Source of the DNA: Caldilineaceae bacterium bin34
Lineage (GTDB): Bacteria; Chloroflexota; Anaerolineae; Caldilineales; Caldilineaceae
Assembly (NCBI GenBank): GCA_002238555.1
Contig: MPMO01000012.1
Location: forward strand, 1 to 64,000
Direction: 5' to 3'
Length of the DNA: 64,000 nt
This document shows positions 41,599 through 50,534 of this stretch, in pieces. Below the pieces are notes generated by a model. That model worked only from the letters and a program-made list of their open reading frames with translations, did not search any database and was not told the origin of the DNA. Numbering within the stretch: position 1 is the first letter of the stretch; each line of letters begins with the position of its first letter. Made by a program: the position numbers and the translations under genes.

Positions 41599-42909
41599 AT
41601 GCAACCTGTTCCACCACCGACCGCCAACGCCACCCAATGGCGATTCAACCAACATTCACCGGCGATGCTGCTGGCCATCGCATGGTTGGCTTTCCTGCTC
41701 GCCGGATGCCAAATGCCGCCACCCGTCGTCCCGCCGGAAGAATCGGTTCCGGCCATCGTGGTCGATCCCTTGCCCGCTTCCTCTCCCATTGCAGAGGTGC
41801 GTACGGTCGACAGCCGGCCCATTGAGGGACGCAACCCGATCAACACCCGGGGCTGGAAGACCGATTTCACCAAACGCACGATCGACCTGACCGAAATCAT
41901 CTCGGGAGGCCCGCCCAAGGACGGCATTCCGTCCCTGGACGCCCCGCGCTTCGAACCCATCGCCACTGCGGCGGACTGGTTGACGGACACGGATCCGGTC
42001 ATCGTCTACGAACATGGCGGACAGGCTCGGGCCTATCCGCTGGCCGTCCTGATATGGCACGAAATCGTCAACGACGAGATTGCCGGCCGGCCGGTCACCG
42101 TTACCTTCTGCCCCCTGTGCAACGCAAGCGTTGTGTTCGACCGACGGGTGGGCGACATGGTGCTCGACTTCGGCACCACCGGCAGCCTGCGCCACAGCGA
42201 CCTCGTGATGTACGACCGCCAGACCGAAACCTGGTGGCAACAATTCACCGGCGCCGCCCTCATTGGTGAACTGGCCTCGACCCAGCTGACGTTCCTGCCC
42301 AGCCAGGTGCTTGGATTCGGTCGATTTCGCGAATTGTTCCCGGAGGGTGAAGTGCTGCAGCGCCCCTTGGATCAGTTCAGCCGCAACTACGGCATGAATC
42401 CCTATGTCAACTACGACACGTACGGCAACGGCCTGAGCCGCAACGAGAACCTGGTGCTGTTCACGGGCGAACCGGATCCAAGGCTCAAGCCGCTGGACCG
42501 CGTGGTGGGAGTCCTGTTCCCGGACCACAGCAGCGTGGCCATTCCCTTCGATCTGGCACGGGCTCGCACCGTGGTCCAGTACGACCCGCCCAACGGCGAT
42601 CCGGGAATCGTGGTGTTCTTTGAGGAAGGCATGTCCTCCTCACTCTCCGAGGCGGAAATCGGCACGGCCCGGGACATTGGGAGCGTGGGGGTATTCAGCC
42701 GTGTCCTGGACGACCGACACCTTGAGTTCGATGTCGCCGACGACGGTACCGTCCGGGATGCACAAACCGGAAGCACCTGGAACATCAGGGGCGAGGCGAC
42801 GGCCGGGGAGCTGCAGGGATCGGCCCTGGAGCCTCAGGTCGCCTTCGACCACTTCTGGTTTGCCTGGGCGGAATTCCTGCCGGACACCGAACTCGTGGCG
42901 GCGGACTGA
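41599..42909 (+). CDS. DUF3179-domain lipoprotein
   Basis: 436 residues. The signal MLLAIAWLAFLLAGC at 34-48 (numbered from an ATG at 41566) has a lipobox, so the protein is exported and lipid-anchored. The body is DUF3179: VIVYEHGGQARAYPLAVLIW, HEIVNDEIAGRPVTVTFCPL, CNASVVFDR and YDRQTETWWQQFTGAALIGE, with the conserved CPLC-like pair. Members are found in marine and extremophile bacteria; role unknown. Start at 41599 has GGGA upstream; 41665, directly at the signal, is an alternative. Divergent from the SCP2-dnaG-rpoD operon; 41262-41598 should hold both promoters. Confidence 0.85.
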   Translation: MQPVPPPTANATQWRFNQHSPAMLLAIAWLAFLLAGCQMPPPVVPPEESVPAIVVDPLPASSPIAEVRTVDSRPIEGRNPINTRGWKTDFTKRTIDLTEIISGGPPKDGIPSLDAPRFEPIATAADWLTDTDPVIVYEHGGQARAYPLAVLIWHEIVNDEIAGRPVTVTFCPLCNASVVFDRRVGDMVLDFGTTGSLRHSDLVMYDRQTETWWQQFTGAALIGELASTQLTFLPSQVLGFGRFRELFPEGEVLQRPLDQFSRNYGMNPYVNYDTYGNGLSRNENLVLFTGEPDPRLKPLDRVVGVLFPDHSSVAIPFDLARARTVVQYDPPNGDPGIVVFFEEGMSSSLSEAEIGTARDIGSVGVFSRVLDDRHLEFDVADDGTVRDAQTGSTWNIRGEATAGELQGSALEPQVAFDHFWFAWAEFLPDTELVAAD

Positions 42910-42943
42910 CCCCTGTGGGAGCCACACGGCCTGGGACTGCCGG

Positions 42944-43654
42944 CTAGTTGACGATGCGCACGGCCACCGAGCAGGTGGCCAGCGGGGCATCGTCGGCGTC
43001 GAGCACGCTGAGTCGAAGCGTGTACGGTCCGCTCAGACCGATGGCCGACGCGTCGAACTCCCCCAACAGGCCTGCCCGCACCGTGTTGTAGGCACTGTCC
43101 AGCTCAGTGAAATCCTGGTCCGCAGGATCCGACCCGGGTGCGATGTCGATGACGTACGAGGCCAGATCGTCATGGGCCGCGGTGCCTTGGACAGCCACTC
43201 TCCCGGCCAATTCATCGCCAACGGCCGGTGAAGACAGCAAGGCACTCTCGTCCTCGCAAATGGGCACGTTGCGCAGGTCCTCCGGCTGGATGGCAACCTG
43301 CCCGGTGCCCGTTGTTTCGTCGGCCGGATTGAGACCGGGGTCGGCTCCGAGGGCCGGTGCCGACCCCGCCTCGGTTCGCACTTCCGCAGGGGTCTCCGAA
43401 CCCGCTGCCTCTTCCATGGCCTGGTCCAAGTTGCTGATGAAGTAGGTCAGGCCCATGACCACCAAAAGCCCGACCACGCTGGTCACGACCCCGGCCGTGG
43501 CCCGGGCCGCCCGCTCGCGTTCCAGTGCGAAAATCGCCTGCAGCCTTTCGGTCCGGATACTCCGCACGCGGTACAGATAGACCAGTGCGCTCAGGCCGCA
43601 AAGGACGTAAATCCAGTCAGCCAGATCGGCGATGTAGTTGACGATGAGGGTCAT
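42944..43654 (-). CDS. Membrane protein with two helices and an external domain, unknown
   Basis: 236 residues from ATG 43654, which is preceded by TCGGGA. Two hydrophobic helices, WIYVLCGLSALVYLYRV near 14-30 and TAGVVTSVVGLLVVMGLTYF near 50-70, flank a basic cytoplasmic loop. An acidic linker follows, then a C-terminal domain with two cysteines (NVPICEDE, ATCSVAVR) and a beta-sandwich-like ending (SGPYTLRLSVLDADDAPLAT). The topology puts that domain outside. No family recognised. Convergent with the DUF3179 gene, 34 bp away. Its promoter region holds a 40-bp perfect palindrome. Confidence 0.65.
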   Translation of the reverse strand: MTLIVNYIADLADWIYVLCGLSALVYLYRVRSIRTERLQAIFALERERAARATAGVVTSVVGLLVVMGLTYFISNLDQAMEEAAGSETPAEVRTEAGSAPALGADPGLNPADETTGTGQVAIQPEDLRNVPICEDESALLSSPAVGDELAGRVAVQGTAAHDDLASYVIDIAPGSDPADQDFTELDSAYNTVRAGLLGEFDASAIGLSGPYTLRLSVLDADDAPLATCSVAVRIVN

Positions 43655-43725
43655 GTCCCGATTGTAACCCGGCATCCTCGGCCCGGCCCACCAGACACCG
43701 TAGGCAAAGAGGGCTGCCTGCGGTC

Positions 43726-43765
43726 CCGGACCAACCGCTTGGCCGCGGCCAAGCGGTTGGTCCGG
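43726..43765. repeat. Perfect 40-bp palindrome
   Basis: The left arm CCGGACCAACCGCTTGGCCG is followed immediately by its exact reverse complement, with no spacer. It lies between two divergent genes (membrane protein, 43654, and aldo/keto reductase, 43818). It could be an operator for a dimeric or tetrameric regulator, or a cruciform-forming site. Confidence 0.9.
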
Positions 43766-43817
43766 CCGGGTGCTACTATTCGCCACGCCTTTCCACCCAG
43801 GTTGCCGGGAGCAAACC

Positions 43818-44819
43818 ATGGAAATGAGACGATTCGGCAAGACCGAACTGCAGGTGTCCGCGATTGGTTTCGGATGCTGGGAGTCGAGCGGCGAATACGG
43901 AGAGTTCGACGACCAGGAAATCATCGATGCGGTTCACTTGGCCCTGGAGATGGGCATCAACCTCTATGACACTGCCGAAGCCTACGGATTCGGCCGCTCC
44001 GAGACCTTGTTGGGCAAAGCCCTCGCCGGCAGGCGCGATCAGGCCGTGGTCGTCACCAAATTCGGCATCTATCCCGAAGCCGACATCCACCACCGGGACT
44101 CCAGTCCGGCGACGGCGCAGGCGGCCATCGAGCGCAGCCTCAAGGCGCTGAACATGGACTATGTGGATGTCTACCTCATTCACTGGCCCGACCGGGACTT
44201 CTCATTCGAGGACGCCATGGCCAAGATGGAGGACATTCGATCCCAGGGCAAGGCCAGGTTCGTCGGAATCAGCAACTTTCGGCCGGAGCAGATCCGCCAG
44301 GCATGCAAGGGGGGCAGCGTCGACGTGGTGCAGTACGGGTATCACCTGTTCGATCGGCGCCTGGAACGGTTTGTCTTCCCGACCGTTGCCGAGCTGGACT
44401 GCGGCCTGATGACGTACGGTTCGCTGGCACACGGCCTGCTGGCGGGGGCCTACAACCGGGACACCGTATTCCCCGCCAACGACTGGCGCGCCCGGGGCAA
44501 GGCATTCAACCTGTCCTTGCTCAGCCCCGATGTATTGGCCCGCAATGTGGACGTCGTGGAGGATTTGAAAACCATTGCCGCCGACCTGGGGCACACCTCG
44601 GCCCAACTGGCCCTGCGCTGGGTTCTCTCCAACAAGCTGGTGAGCACCGCCCTGGTGGGTTTTCGGAACCCCGGCGAGGTCCGGGCCAACCTTGAGGGGC
44701 TGGACTGGGAGATGGACACAGATACCAGGATACGCATCCAGGACGTGTTCGACAGACACGGGGTCGACACGGCTCCCGATGCCTGGGTCGAGGAAGACGG
44801 GTTGGGCATCCCCGCCTGA
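43818..44819 (+). CDS. Aldo/keto reductase
   Basis: 333 residues. MRRFGKTELQVSAIGFGCWE is the family N-terminus; catalytic residues are in NLYDTAEAYGFGRSE (Asp, Tyr), VVVTKFGIYPE (Lys) and VYLIHWPDRD (His). The barrel ends with STALVGFRNPGEVRANL, which binds NADP(H). Reduces carbonyl compounds using NADPH; the substrate cannot be told. Start follows GGGAG. The gene is the divergent partner of the membrane protein across the 40-bp palindrome. Confidence 0.9.
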   Translation: MEMRRFGKTELQVSAIGFGCWESSGEYGEFDDQEIIDAVHLALEMGINLYDTAEAYGFGRSETLLGKALAGRRDQAVVVTKFGIYPEADIHHRDSSPATAQAAIERSLKALNMDYVDVYLIHWPDRDFSFEDAMAKMEDIRSQGKARFVGISNFRPEQIRQACKGGSVDVVQYGYHLFDRRLERFVFPTVAELDCGLMTYGSLAHGLLAGAYNRDTVFPANDWRARGKAFNLSLLSPDVLARNVDVVEDLKTIAADLGHTSAQLALRWVLSNKLVSTALVGFRNPGEVRANLEGLDWEMDTDTRIRIQDVFDRHGVDTAPDAWVEEDGLGIPA

Positions 44820-44903
44820 CGCGTCACGTCCGCGGCGCCCGCGCCCAGCCACGCCGCCCAGATCCGGCAGTCCCATCATTCGCAACCGCACAGGCAGCCC
44901 ACC

Positions 44904-46589
44904 ATGCCCCTGAACCAGGATTTCAATTCCCGCCGCAGCGACGTCCGGTCCCGACGCGGCATGGTGGCTACCAGTCAGCCCTTGGCCGCGCAGGCCGGTT
45001 TGCGCATCCTCATGGCGGGAGGCAATGCCGCGGATGCCGCGGTGGCCACGGCCGCCGTCCTGAACGTGGTGGAACCCATCTCGACGGGAATTGGCGGAGA
45101 CTGCTTCGCGCTGTTTTATGACGCCGCGACCCGACAGGTTACGGCCCTGAATGGCTCGGGCCGCACATCCCGGCACGCCAATCCCCGGGAGCTTGTCGCC
45201 GCGGGCTACGCCACGATGCCTTCCTTTACCGGCCACACCGTCAGCGTGCCCGGCACCGCGGCCGGATGGGAAGACCTCCTGGCTCGGCACGGAACCATGG
45301 CCCTGGCCGACGTTCTGGCCCCGGCCATCGAATACGCCTCCGATGGCTACCCTGTCTCCGAATGGATTGCCCTGGGCTGGCAGCGCCAGGTATCAAAGCT
45401 CCTGCGCAGTCCGGATTGGGACACCCCGGACCTGTCGTCGGGACCGCCGCAGCCCAGCGGCAATGAACTTCTGATTGGAGGCCGGGCGCCGCAGCCAGGT
45501 GAGGTTATCCGCATGCCCGAGCTGGCGGAGACCCTGCGGGGCATCGCGGCCGCAGGGTCCGCATACATCTACCGCGGCGATTTTGCCGACAAACTGGCTG
45601 CCCATGTCCAGTGCTATGGAGGGTGGATTGACCGGGAAGACCTCGCCGGCCACCGCTCGGACTGGGTGCCTCCCCTAGCCTTCGACTACCACGGGAGAAG
45701 GCTGCACGAGTGTCCCCCGAACGGCCAAGGGCTGGCCGCGCTGCTGGCCCTCGCCCTGGCGAAACCGTTCCAACTGGCTGAACTCGACGAGGCCGACCGG
45801 GTGCACGTAATGATTGAATGCATGCGCCTGGGCTTCACGGACGCGCTGCGTTACGTTACCGATCCGGCTTCCGCCGTGGTGTCCCCGGAGCACATGCTGA
45901 CCGAGGAGTGGCTTGCTCCGCGGCGCGACCGCATCCGCATGGGACAGGCTGCACTGGACGTGCCGCACGGCCTGCCACCGGCCGGTACCGACACCGTCTA
46001 CCTTTGTGCTGCCGACGAACACGGCAACGGCTGCAGCTTCATCAACAGCCTGTACCAGGGAACCGGCACCGGCCTGGTGGTCCCGGGCACCGGTGTCAGC
46101 CTTCAGAACCGGGGGGCCGGTTTCGTCCTGGACCCGGACCATCCCAACGTACTCTGCGGCGGACGCCGTCCGTATCACACGATCATCCCCGGCATGGTGA
46201 CGGACGCCTCGGAGTTGTTGGCCTGCATGGGAGTGATGGGCGGCTATATGCAGCCGCAGGGGCACTTCCAGATGATGGTCCGCATGTACGACGAAGGCCT
46301 GCCGCCGCAACGAGCCCTGGATGCTCCACGCTGGCAGTTGGCCGGCCCGTCCTCCGATCAGCCCAACAGCGTGGCCGCGCACCGGCCGGGGGGACGCGTG
46401 CTCCTGGAACCGGGCTTTGAACCGGAAGTCATGCGTTCGCTGCAGGACCGGGGCCATCGGATCGAGGTCCGCCGGGGATTGGACCGCGGCGGTTTCGGGG
46501 GTGGCCAGATCATCGCCCGCAACCCGGAAACCGGAGTCCTCACCGGCGGATCCGACCCCCGCAAGGACGGATGTGCGATAGGCTGGTAA
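44904..46589 (+). CDS. Gamma-glutamyltransferase family protein
   Basis: 561 residues. MVATSQPLAAQAGLRILMAG, then GNAADAAVATAAVLNVVEPI and STGIGGDCFALFYD are the N-terminal large-subunit signature. The second part has GTDTVYLCAADEHGNG, whose Thr would be the self-cleaving catalytic residue, then INSLYQGTGTGLVVPGTGVS and GGRRPYHTIIPGMV. It lacks a signal peptide, unlike periplasmic GGT. Members act on glutathione or gamma-glutamyl compounds, or as cephalosporin-acylase-like hydrolases. The next gene, a UDP-sugar pyrophosphorylase, is unrelated. Confidence 0.88.
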   Translation: MPLNQDFNSRRSDVRSRRGMVATSQPLAAQAGLRILMAGGNAADAAVATAAVLNVVEPISTGIGGDCFALFYDAATRQVTALNGSGRTSRHANPRELVAAGYATMPSFTGHTVSVPGTAAGWEDLLARHGTMALADVLAPAIEYASDGYPVSEWIALGWQRQVSKLLRSPDWDTPDLSSGPPQPSGNELLIGGRAPQPGEVIRMPELAETLRGIAAAGSAYIYRGDFADKLAAHVQCYGGWIDREDLAGHRSDWVPPLAFDYHGRRLHECPPNGQGLAALLALALAKPFQLAELDEADRVHVMIECMRLGFTDALRYVTDPASAVVSPEHMLTEEWLAPRRDRIRMGQAALDVPHGLPPAGTDTVYLCAADEHGNGCSFINSLYQGTGTGLVVPGTGVSLQNRGAGFVLDPDHPNVLCGGRRPYHTIIPGMVTDASELLACMGVMGGYMQPQGHFQMMVRMYDEGLPPQRALDAPRWQLAGPSSDQPNSVAAHRPGGRVLLEPGFEPEVMRSLQDRGHRIEVRRGLDRGGFGGGQIIARNPETGVLTGGSDPRKDGCAIGW

Positions 46590-46673
46590 TAGGTGTAGCC
46601 TTCAATGAACAGTCCGGCGATCCCGCCGTAACTGCGGGTTTCACTGTACGGGATTCCTCTTCACACCCCTTCG

Positions 46674-48101
46674 ATGCACTCTCGAATCCAAACCGGTGGC
46701 CACGCCGCATCCACCGGCATTCAGCGCATGCGGACGGATGGTCAGCCGCCCCCGGCCATTGCATCCTTCCTCCACTTCCACCGGCTTCTGGCAACAGGCG
46801 CCACGGGACTGCTGACGGCCGCGGAGGCCCTCCCCGTTGAGCGTCTGACGGACTACGAGGAGCTGGACGGCTACGAACTGTCCGGCCACGAGTATGTGGA
46901 TCAGGCCCTGATTCTGAAATTCAATGGCGGCCTGGGCACTAGCATGGGCCTGGATCTGCCCAGGTGCCTGTTGCCGGTGCGGGACGGACTGACGTTTCTG
47001 GACTACATTGCCAGGCAGGTGGGCTACCTTCAGCAACAGCTGGACCGCCATGTGCCCCTGATGTTCATGAACAGCTTCCACACGCGGGAGGCCACGCTGG
47101 AGGCGCTGGAGGCCTACCCCGAGCTGCGCAACGGCATCGCGCCGGATTTCGTGCAGCACCGGTTCCCCAAAATAAATCCCGCCACGTTGGAGGCGGCAGC
47201 CTGGCCGGCCAACCCCGACCGGGAATGGTGTCCCCCCGGCCACGGGGACGTCTTTGCTTCCCTCGACACCACGGGGCTGCTGGACGAACTGCTCGCGGCG
47301 GGGTATCGCTATGTGTTCCTGAGCAATGCGGACAATCTCGGAGCCACCCTGGACATCAAAATCCTCGGCTACATGGTGGAAAACCGCGTTCCCCTGCTGA
47401 TGGAGGTGGCCAACCGAACACCGTCCGATCGCAAGGGGGGACACCTGGCCCAAAACCCCGCCGGCGGTCTTCTCCTGCGCGAATTCGCGCAATGCCCCGA
47501 GGCCGAACTCGACGGGTTTCAGGACATCCGGCGCTACCAGTTCTTCAACACCAACAACCTTTGGGCCCACTTGCCCTCAATCAAGGAGACGCTGCGCAGC
47601 CACTGCGGCTTTCTGCCGCTGCCGCCCATTTTCAACCGCAAACCCGTGGACCCGATGGATATCTCCACGCCCGAGGTCATTCAAATGGAAAGTGCCGCCG
47701 GATCATCCATTTCGGTCGTACCTGGCGCCGCCGCCCTGCGCGTTCCCCGGATCCGGTTCCTGCCGGTCAAGCGCTGCGAGGATTTGCTGATTGTGCAGTC
47801 GGACGTGTACCGGACCGCCCGTAGCCATCGGCTCGTGATGAACCCCAAGCGCATCAATCCACAGCCCCGCAGATCACCCACGGTTCGCCTGGATCCAAGG
47901 TATTACGGCCACTACCGGGACCTGGAGGCACGGTTCCCGTTCGGCCCGCCGTCCCTCGTACGCTGCCTGTCGCTGGAAGTGGAAGGCGACGTTCGTTTTG
48001 GCAGGGATGTGGTAATCGAAGGGAATGTGCGGATTCGCAACCCGAAGTCCAGTCCGCTGCTGATACCCGACGGTACGGTCCTCACCGAAACCAACGGTTG
48101 A
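46674..48101 (+). CDS. UTP--glucose-1-phosphate uridylyltransferase (UDPGP family)
   Basis: 475 residues of the eukaryotic-type UDPGP family. ALILKFNGGLGTSMGLDLPR is the nucleotide-binding start. VPLMFMNSFHTREATLEALE, PPGHGDVFASLDTTGLLDEL and VFLSNADNLGATLDIKIL are the catalytic blocks. A C-terminal left-handed beta-helix (VVIEGNVRIRNPKSSPLLIP) closes the protein. It makes a UDP-sugar from UTP and a sugar-1-phosphate, feeding the downstream envelope-glycan genes. A second possible start is the ATG at 46728, since the first 18 residues are poor. It ends 10 bp from the convergent FemAB-like gene. Confidence 0.88.
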   Translation: MHSRIQTGGHAASTGIQRMRTDGQPPPAIASFLHFHRLLATGATGLLTAAEALPVERLTDYEELDGYELSGHEYVDQALILKFNGGLGTSMGLDLPRCLLPVRDGLTFLDYIARQVGYLQQQLDRHVPLMFMNSFHTREATLEALEAYPELRNGIAPDFVQHRFPKINPATLEAAAWPANPDREWCPPGHGDVFASLDTTGLLDELLAAGYRYVFLSNADNLGATLDIKILGYMVENRVPLLMEVANRTPSDRKGGHLAQNPAGGLLLREFAQCPEAELDGFQDIRRYQFFNTNNLWAHLPSIKETLRSHCGFLPLPPIFNRKPVDPMDISTPEVIQMESAAGSSISVVPGAAALRVPRIRFLPVKRCEDLLIVQSDVYRTARSHRLVMNPKRINPQPRRSPTVRLDPRYYGHYRDLEARFPFGPPSLVRCLSLEVEGDVRFGRDVVIEGNVRIRNPKSSPLLIPDGTVLTETNG

Positions 48102-48111
48102 CCGATCCAGG

Positions 48112-50385
48112 CTACGGGGCGGGCCAGATGCGCTCGATGACCGGCGGCGGCACCCGATTGGCCCACTCCCCCTTCCACAGCCACTTCTGCCAGGTCCCAG
48201 CCATCGGGAACCGGGCCGCCCCCAGCCCTTCCGCTATCCACTCGGTCCCGTTCGCCTCCGACCCGCCCGCATTCAGCAAGGTTGGCCCCCAGTCAACCTC
48301 GACACAGTCCCGACTCCGGGCCCATGCCAGGATTGACCGGCCCGCCAACAGGCACTGCTCGACATTCACCCCTTGCACTGCGTGGACGACCCGTTGAACG
48401 GATGCCCTGCGTCCCAACCGCACGGCGACAACGGCCATGACGGGATCATGGCCCCGGTTCTCAACAACAAACAACCGTGCCTCGGGATGGTCGCAATCGG
48501 ACCCGGACCGCGTGTCCATCCTGGTCAGCACGTCCAGGACCGCCTCGGACCCGGCGCGGTCGCCCGGACTCCCCACGGAATCCTTGAGGAACTGGGCATG
48601 CCGGACGTTCACGCGGTCGCTGGCAACCACGGCAAGGCCAACCCGGGCCGCCGCATCCGCGGCCGGTGCCAGAGTCCCGGTCTCGGAATTCGGCAGCGGC
48701 GCCTTGTCCTTCCCAAGGGGAGACATCCAAGTCGAAACCCCTTGCCGGCCAGGGGCAACCGACCGCCACCCGTTGGCTTCGAGGTGGGACAAGACAGACA
48801 TGCCCACCGCCGAGTTCGTCGGGACCGGGGGACTGATGCGAATTCCGACACAATCTTCCCCGGTCAGAAGGTGCTCCAAATACTCCAGCACCCCTGCAGT
48901 CTCCGCCAGCCCACTCCAGTCCAGGCACGGCCCATCGCGAACTTCGGCCACCGAAACGGGAAGCGAAGGACCAAGCCTGTGCAACAAGGCCTGCACCACA
49001 TGGTCGGGGCGGCCCCTTCCCAAACTGAGCATCCATCGGCGCACCGACCACCCAACTTGCCGAGCCGCCTCGCCGGCCTGCCAGGACTGCTGCCAGCCCG
49101 ACCGCCGGCAGCCAATGATCAACTGGTTCCAGGCAACGGGGTCCGCCACATCGGAGCACGAACCCAAGGCCTGGGATCCGCGGGGCCCACCCGTCTCCAG
49201 GTTTGAGCGCAGGTGCCGTCGAGCCTCGGACAACGCGGGTTGAATTTGGTCCTGTAGGTTCACGGCCATCGCATAGCCGCGCCAGACCAGTTCGTCAACG
49301 GGAAGGTCCCAGGCCCCCACTCGCCGTTCGATACGACCGCCGAATCCCTGCTTCAACCGGTACACGGTCCACATGTCCCGTTGCGGCAACCGGGCCAAAT
49401 CCACCGGCAGCGAGTTCGGCCAGTCCCCTTGGCTTCGCGCCTCCTGCATGGCGGCAGCCACCGCGCCGAGCGAATCCGGGATGCCCCCAAGGTCGTAGGT
49501 CCCGGCCCCGGCCGCGCGCGCACGCTGCATGGCCGCGAAGTGCAAGGCGTAGTTGGGCATTGCATGACGATGCCGGGTGCTGCTGGCTCCCCACAGGTAC
49601 CAAGCGGAGCCGCCACACAGGGCAAGGACGACGGCGGCTACGGTCTCGCCCTGCACATCGGCCAACAACAACTCCAGGTGATCCGGCAGCAGTTCCAACG
49701 CCGCCTCAAAGTAGGCCGGGGAACGAGGCGCGAAGCCCTGTCTGCGACCGGTCGCCTGCATCAGGGCATGGAACCGTTCGTGATCCGCGGCACCACCCAC
49801 CCGGACTTGGGTACCCGCACGTTGAGCCCGGCGTATGTTGTAGCGCCACTTGCTCTTCATGCGCCCAAGCAGGTCGGCATCGGAGCCGGCAAGATCCACC
49901 TTAATCGTGCTGCGTGGCTGGACCGTCTGCCTGCTCGGCCTGAAGCCCAGTCGGACCAGTTGCCGCCGATGCGCCGGCAAATCCGGAAGCTCAGGTTCGA
50001 TCTTGACCACATGCATGCCGTGCGTGCGCGCGCACTGCAACAATCCGGCGCGCATGCCGTCCACGTCCGCAGGGTTGCTCCAGTCCACCACCGGGCCACC
50101 GGGCACATATCCGAGCGACAGGCCCAGCCTGCGCTGATGCAGCACCAGGGCGCCAGCTTGGAACATGCCGTCCGCGCCGGCCAGAACCGGCTGGTGCGCC
50201 TGCCAGCCCCAGCGCTGCTTGAGCCTGGCCCAACCCTCGAGCTGAAGCACATGGCCCGACGGGTGCGCCGCCACAAAATCGTCCCAGCCGGGTTCTGCAT
50301 CAAAGGCCGCGGCCGCTGCGGGCGCGCCGGCCCGGCGGGCTGTGGCGAATGACAATGGCACTGTGCTGTCCGGTGCGAAATCCAA
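48112..50385 (-). CDS. FemAB/GNAT-like double-domain aminoacyltransferase
   Basis: 757 residues, about twice the family length. The first half (1-390) is FemAB-like: LQLEGWARLKQRWGWQAHQP, GLSLGYVPGGPVVDWSNPAD, MKSKWRYNIRRAQRAGTQVR and AAVVLALCGGSAWYLWGASS are the family landmarks. The second half repeats the layout weakly (PCLDWSGLAETAGVLEYLEH, then LEANGWRSVAPGRQGVSTWM), so it seems a degenerate second copy. FemAB enzymes add amino acids to peptidoglycan precursors from aminoacyl-tRNA; related proteins in non-Gram-positives act in exopolysaccharide export or capping. Start is a TTG at 50385; no ATG is available. Divergent from the WbaP-type sugar transferase gene. Confidence 0.75.
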   Translation of the reverse strand: MDFAPDSTVPLSFATARRAGAPAAAAAFDAEPGWDDFVAAHPSGHVLQLEGWARLKQRWGWQAHQPVLAGADGMFQAGALVLHQRRLGLSLGYVPGGPVVDWSNPADVDGMRAGLLQCARTHGMHVVKIEPELPDLPAHRRQLVRLGFRPSRQTVQPRSTIKVDLAGSDADLLGRMKSKWRYNIRRAQRAGTQVRVGGAADHERFHALMQATGRRQGFAPRSPAYFEAALELLPDHLELLLADVQGETVAAVVLALCGGSAWYLWGASSTRHRHAMPNYALHFAAMQRARAAGAGTYDLGGIPDSLGAVAAAMQEARSQGDWPNSLPVDLARLPQRDMWTVYRLKQGFGGRIERRVGAWDLPVDELVWRGYAMAVNLQDQIQPALSEARRHLRSNLETGGPRGSQALGSCSDVADPVAWNQLIIGCRRSGWQQSWQAGEAARQVGWSVRRWMLSLGRGRPDHVVQALLHRLGPSLPVSVAEVRDGPCLDWSGLAETAGVLEYLEHLLTGEDCVGIRISPPVPTNSAVGMSVLSHLEANGWRSVAPGRQGVSTWMSPLGKDKAPLPNSETGTLAPAADAAARVGLAVVASDRVNVRHAQFLKDSVGSPGDRAGSEAVLDVLTRMDTRSGSDCDHPEARLFVVENRGHDPVMAVVAVRLGRRASVQRVVHAVQGVNVEQCLLAGRSILAWARSRDCVEVDWGPTLLNAGGSEANGTEWIAEGLGAARFPMAGTWQKWLWKGEWANRVPPPVIERIWPAP

Positions 50386-50534
50386 GCCAGCTCACAAACG
50401 GGCCGGACATTGAGAATACACTATACAGGGAGCACCGTCCGCGGGTCGGCGAGCATGCCGGGCCAACGGCGTCTCCCGGCCCTCAACCGTCCCGCAATCC
50501 GCGCGGGAACATCTGTCGGCATGCGGTTTCTACC

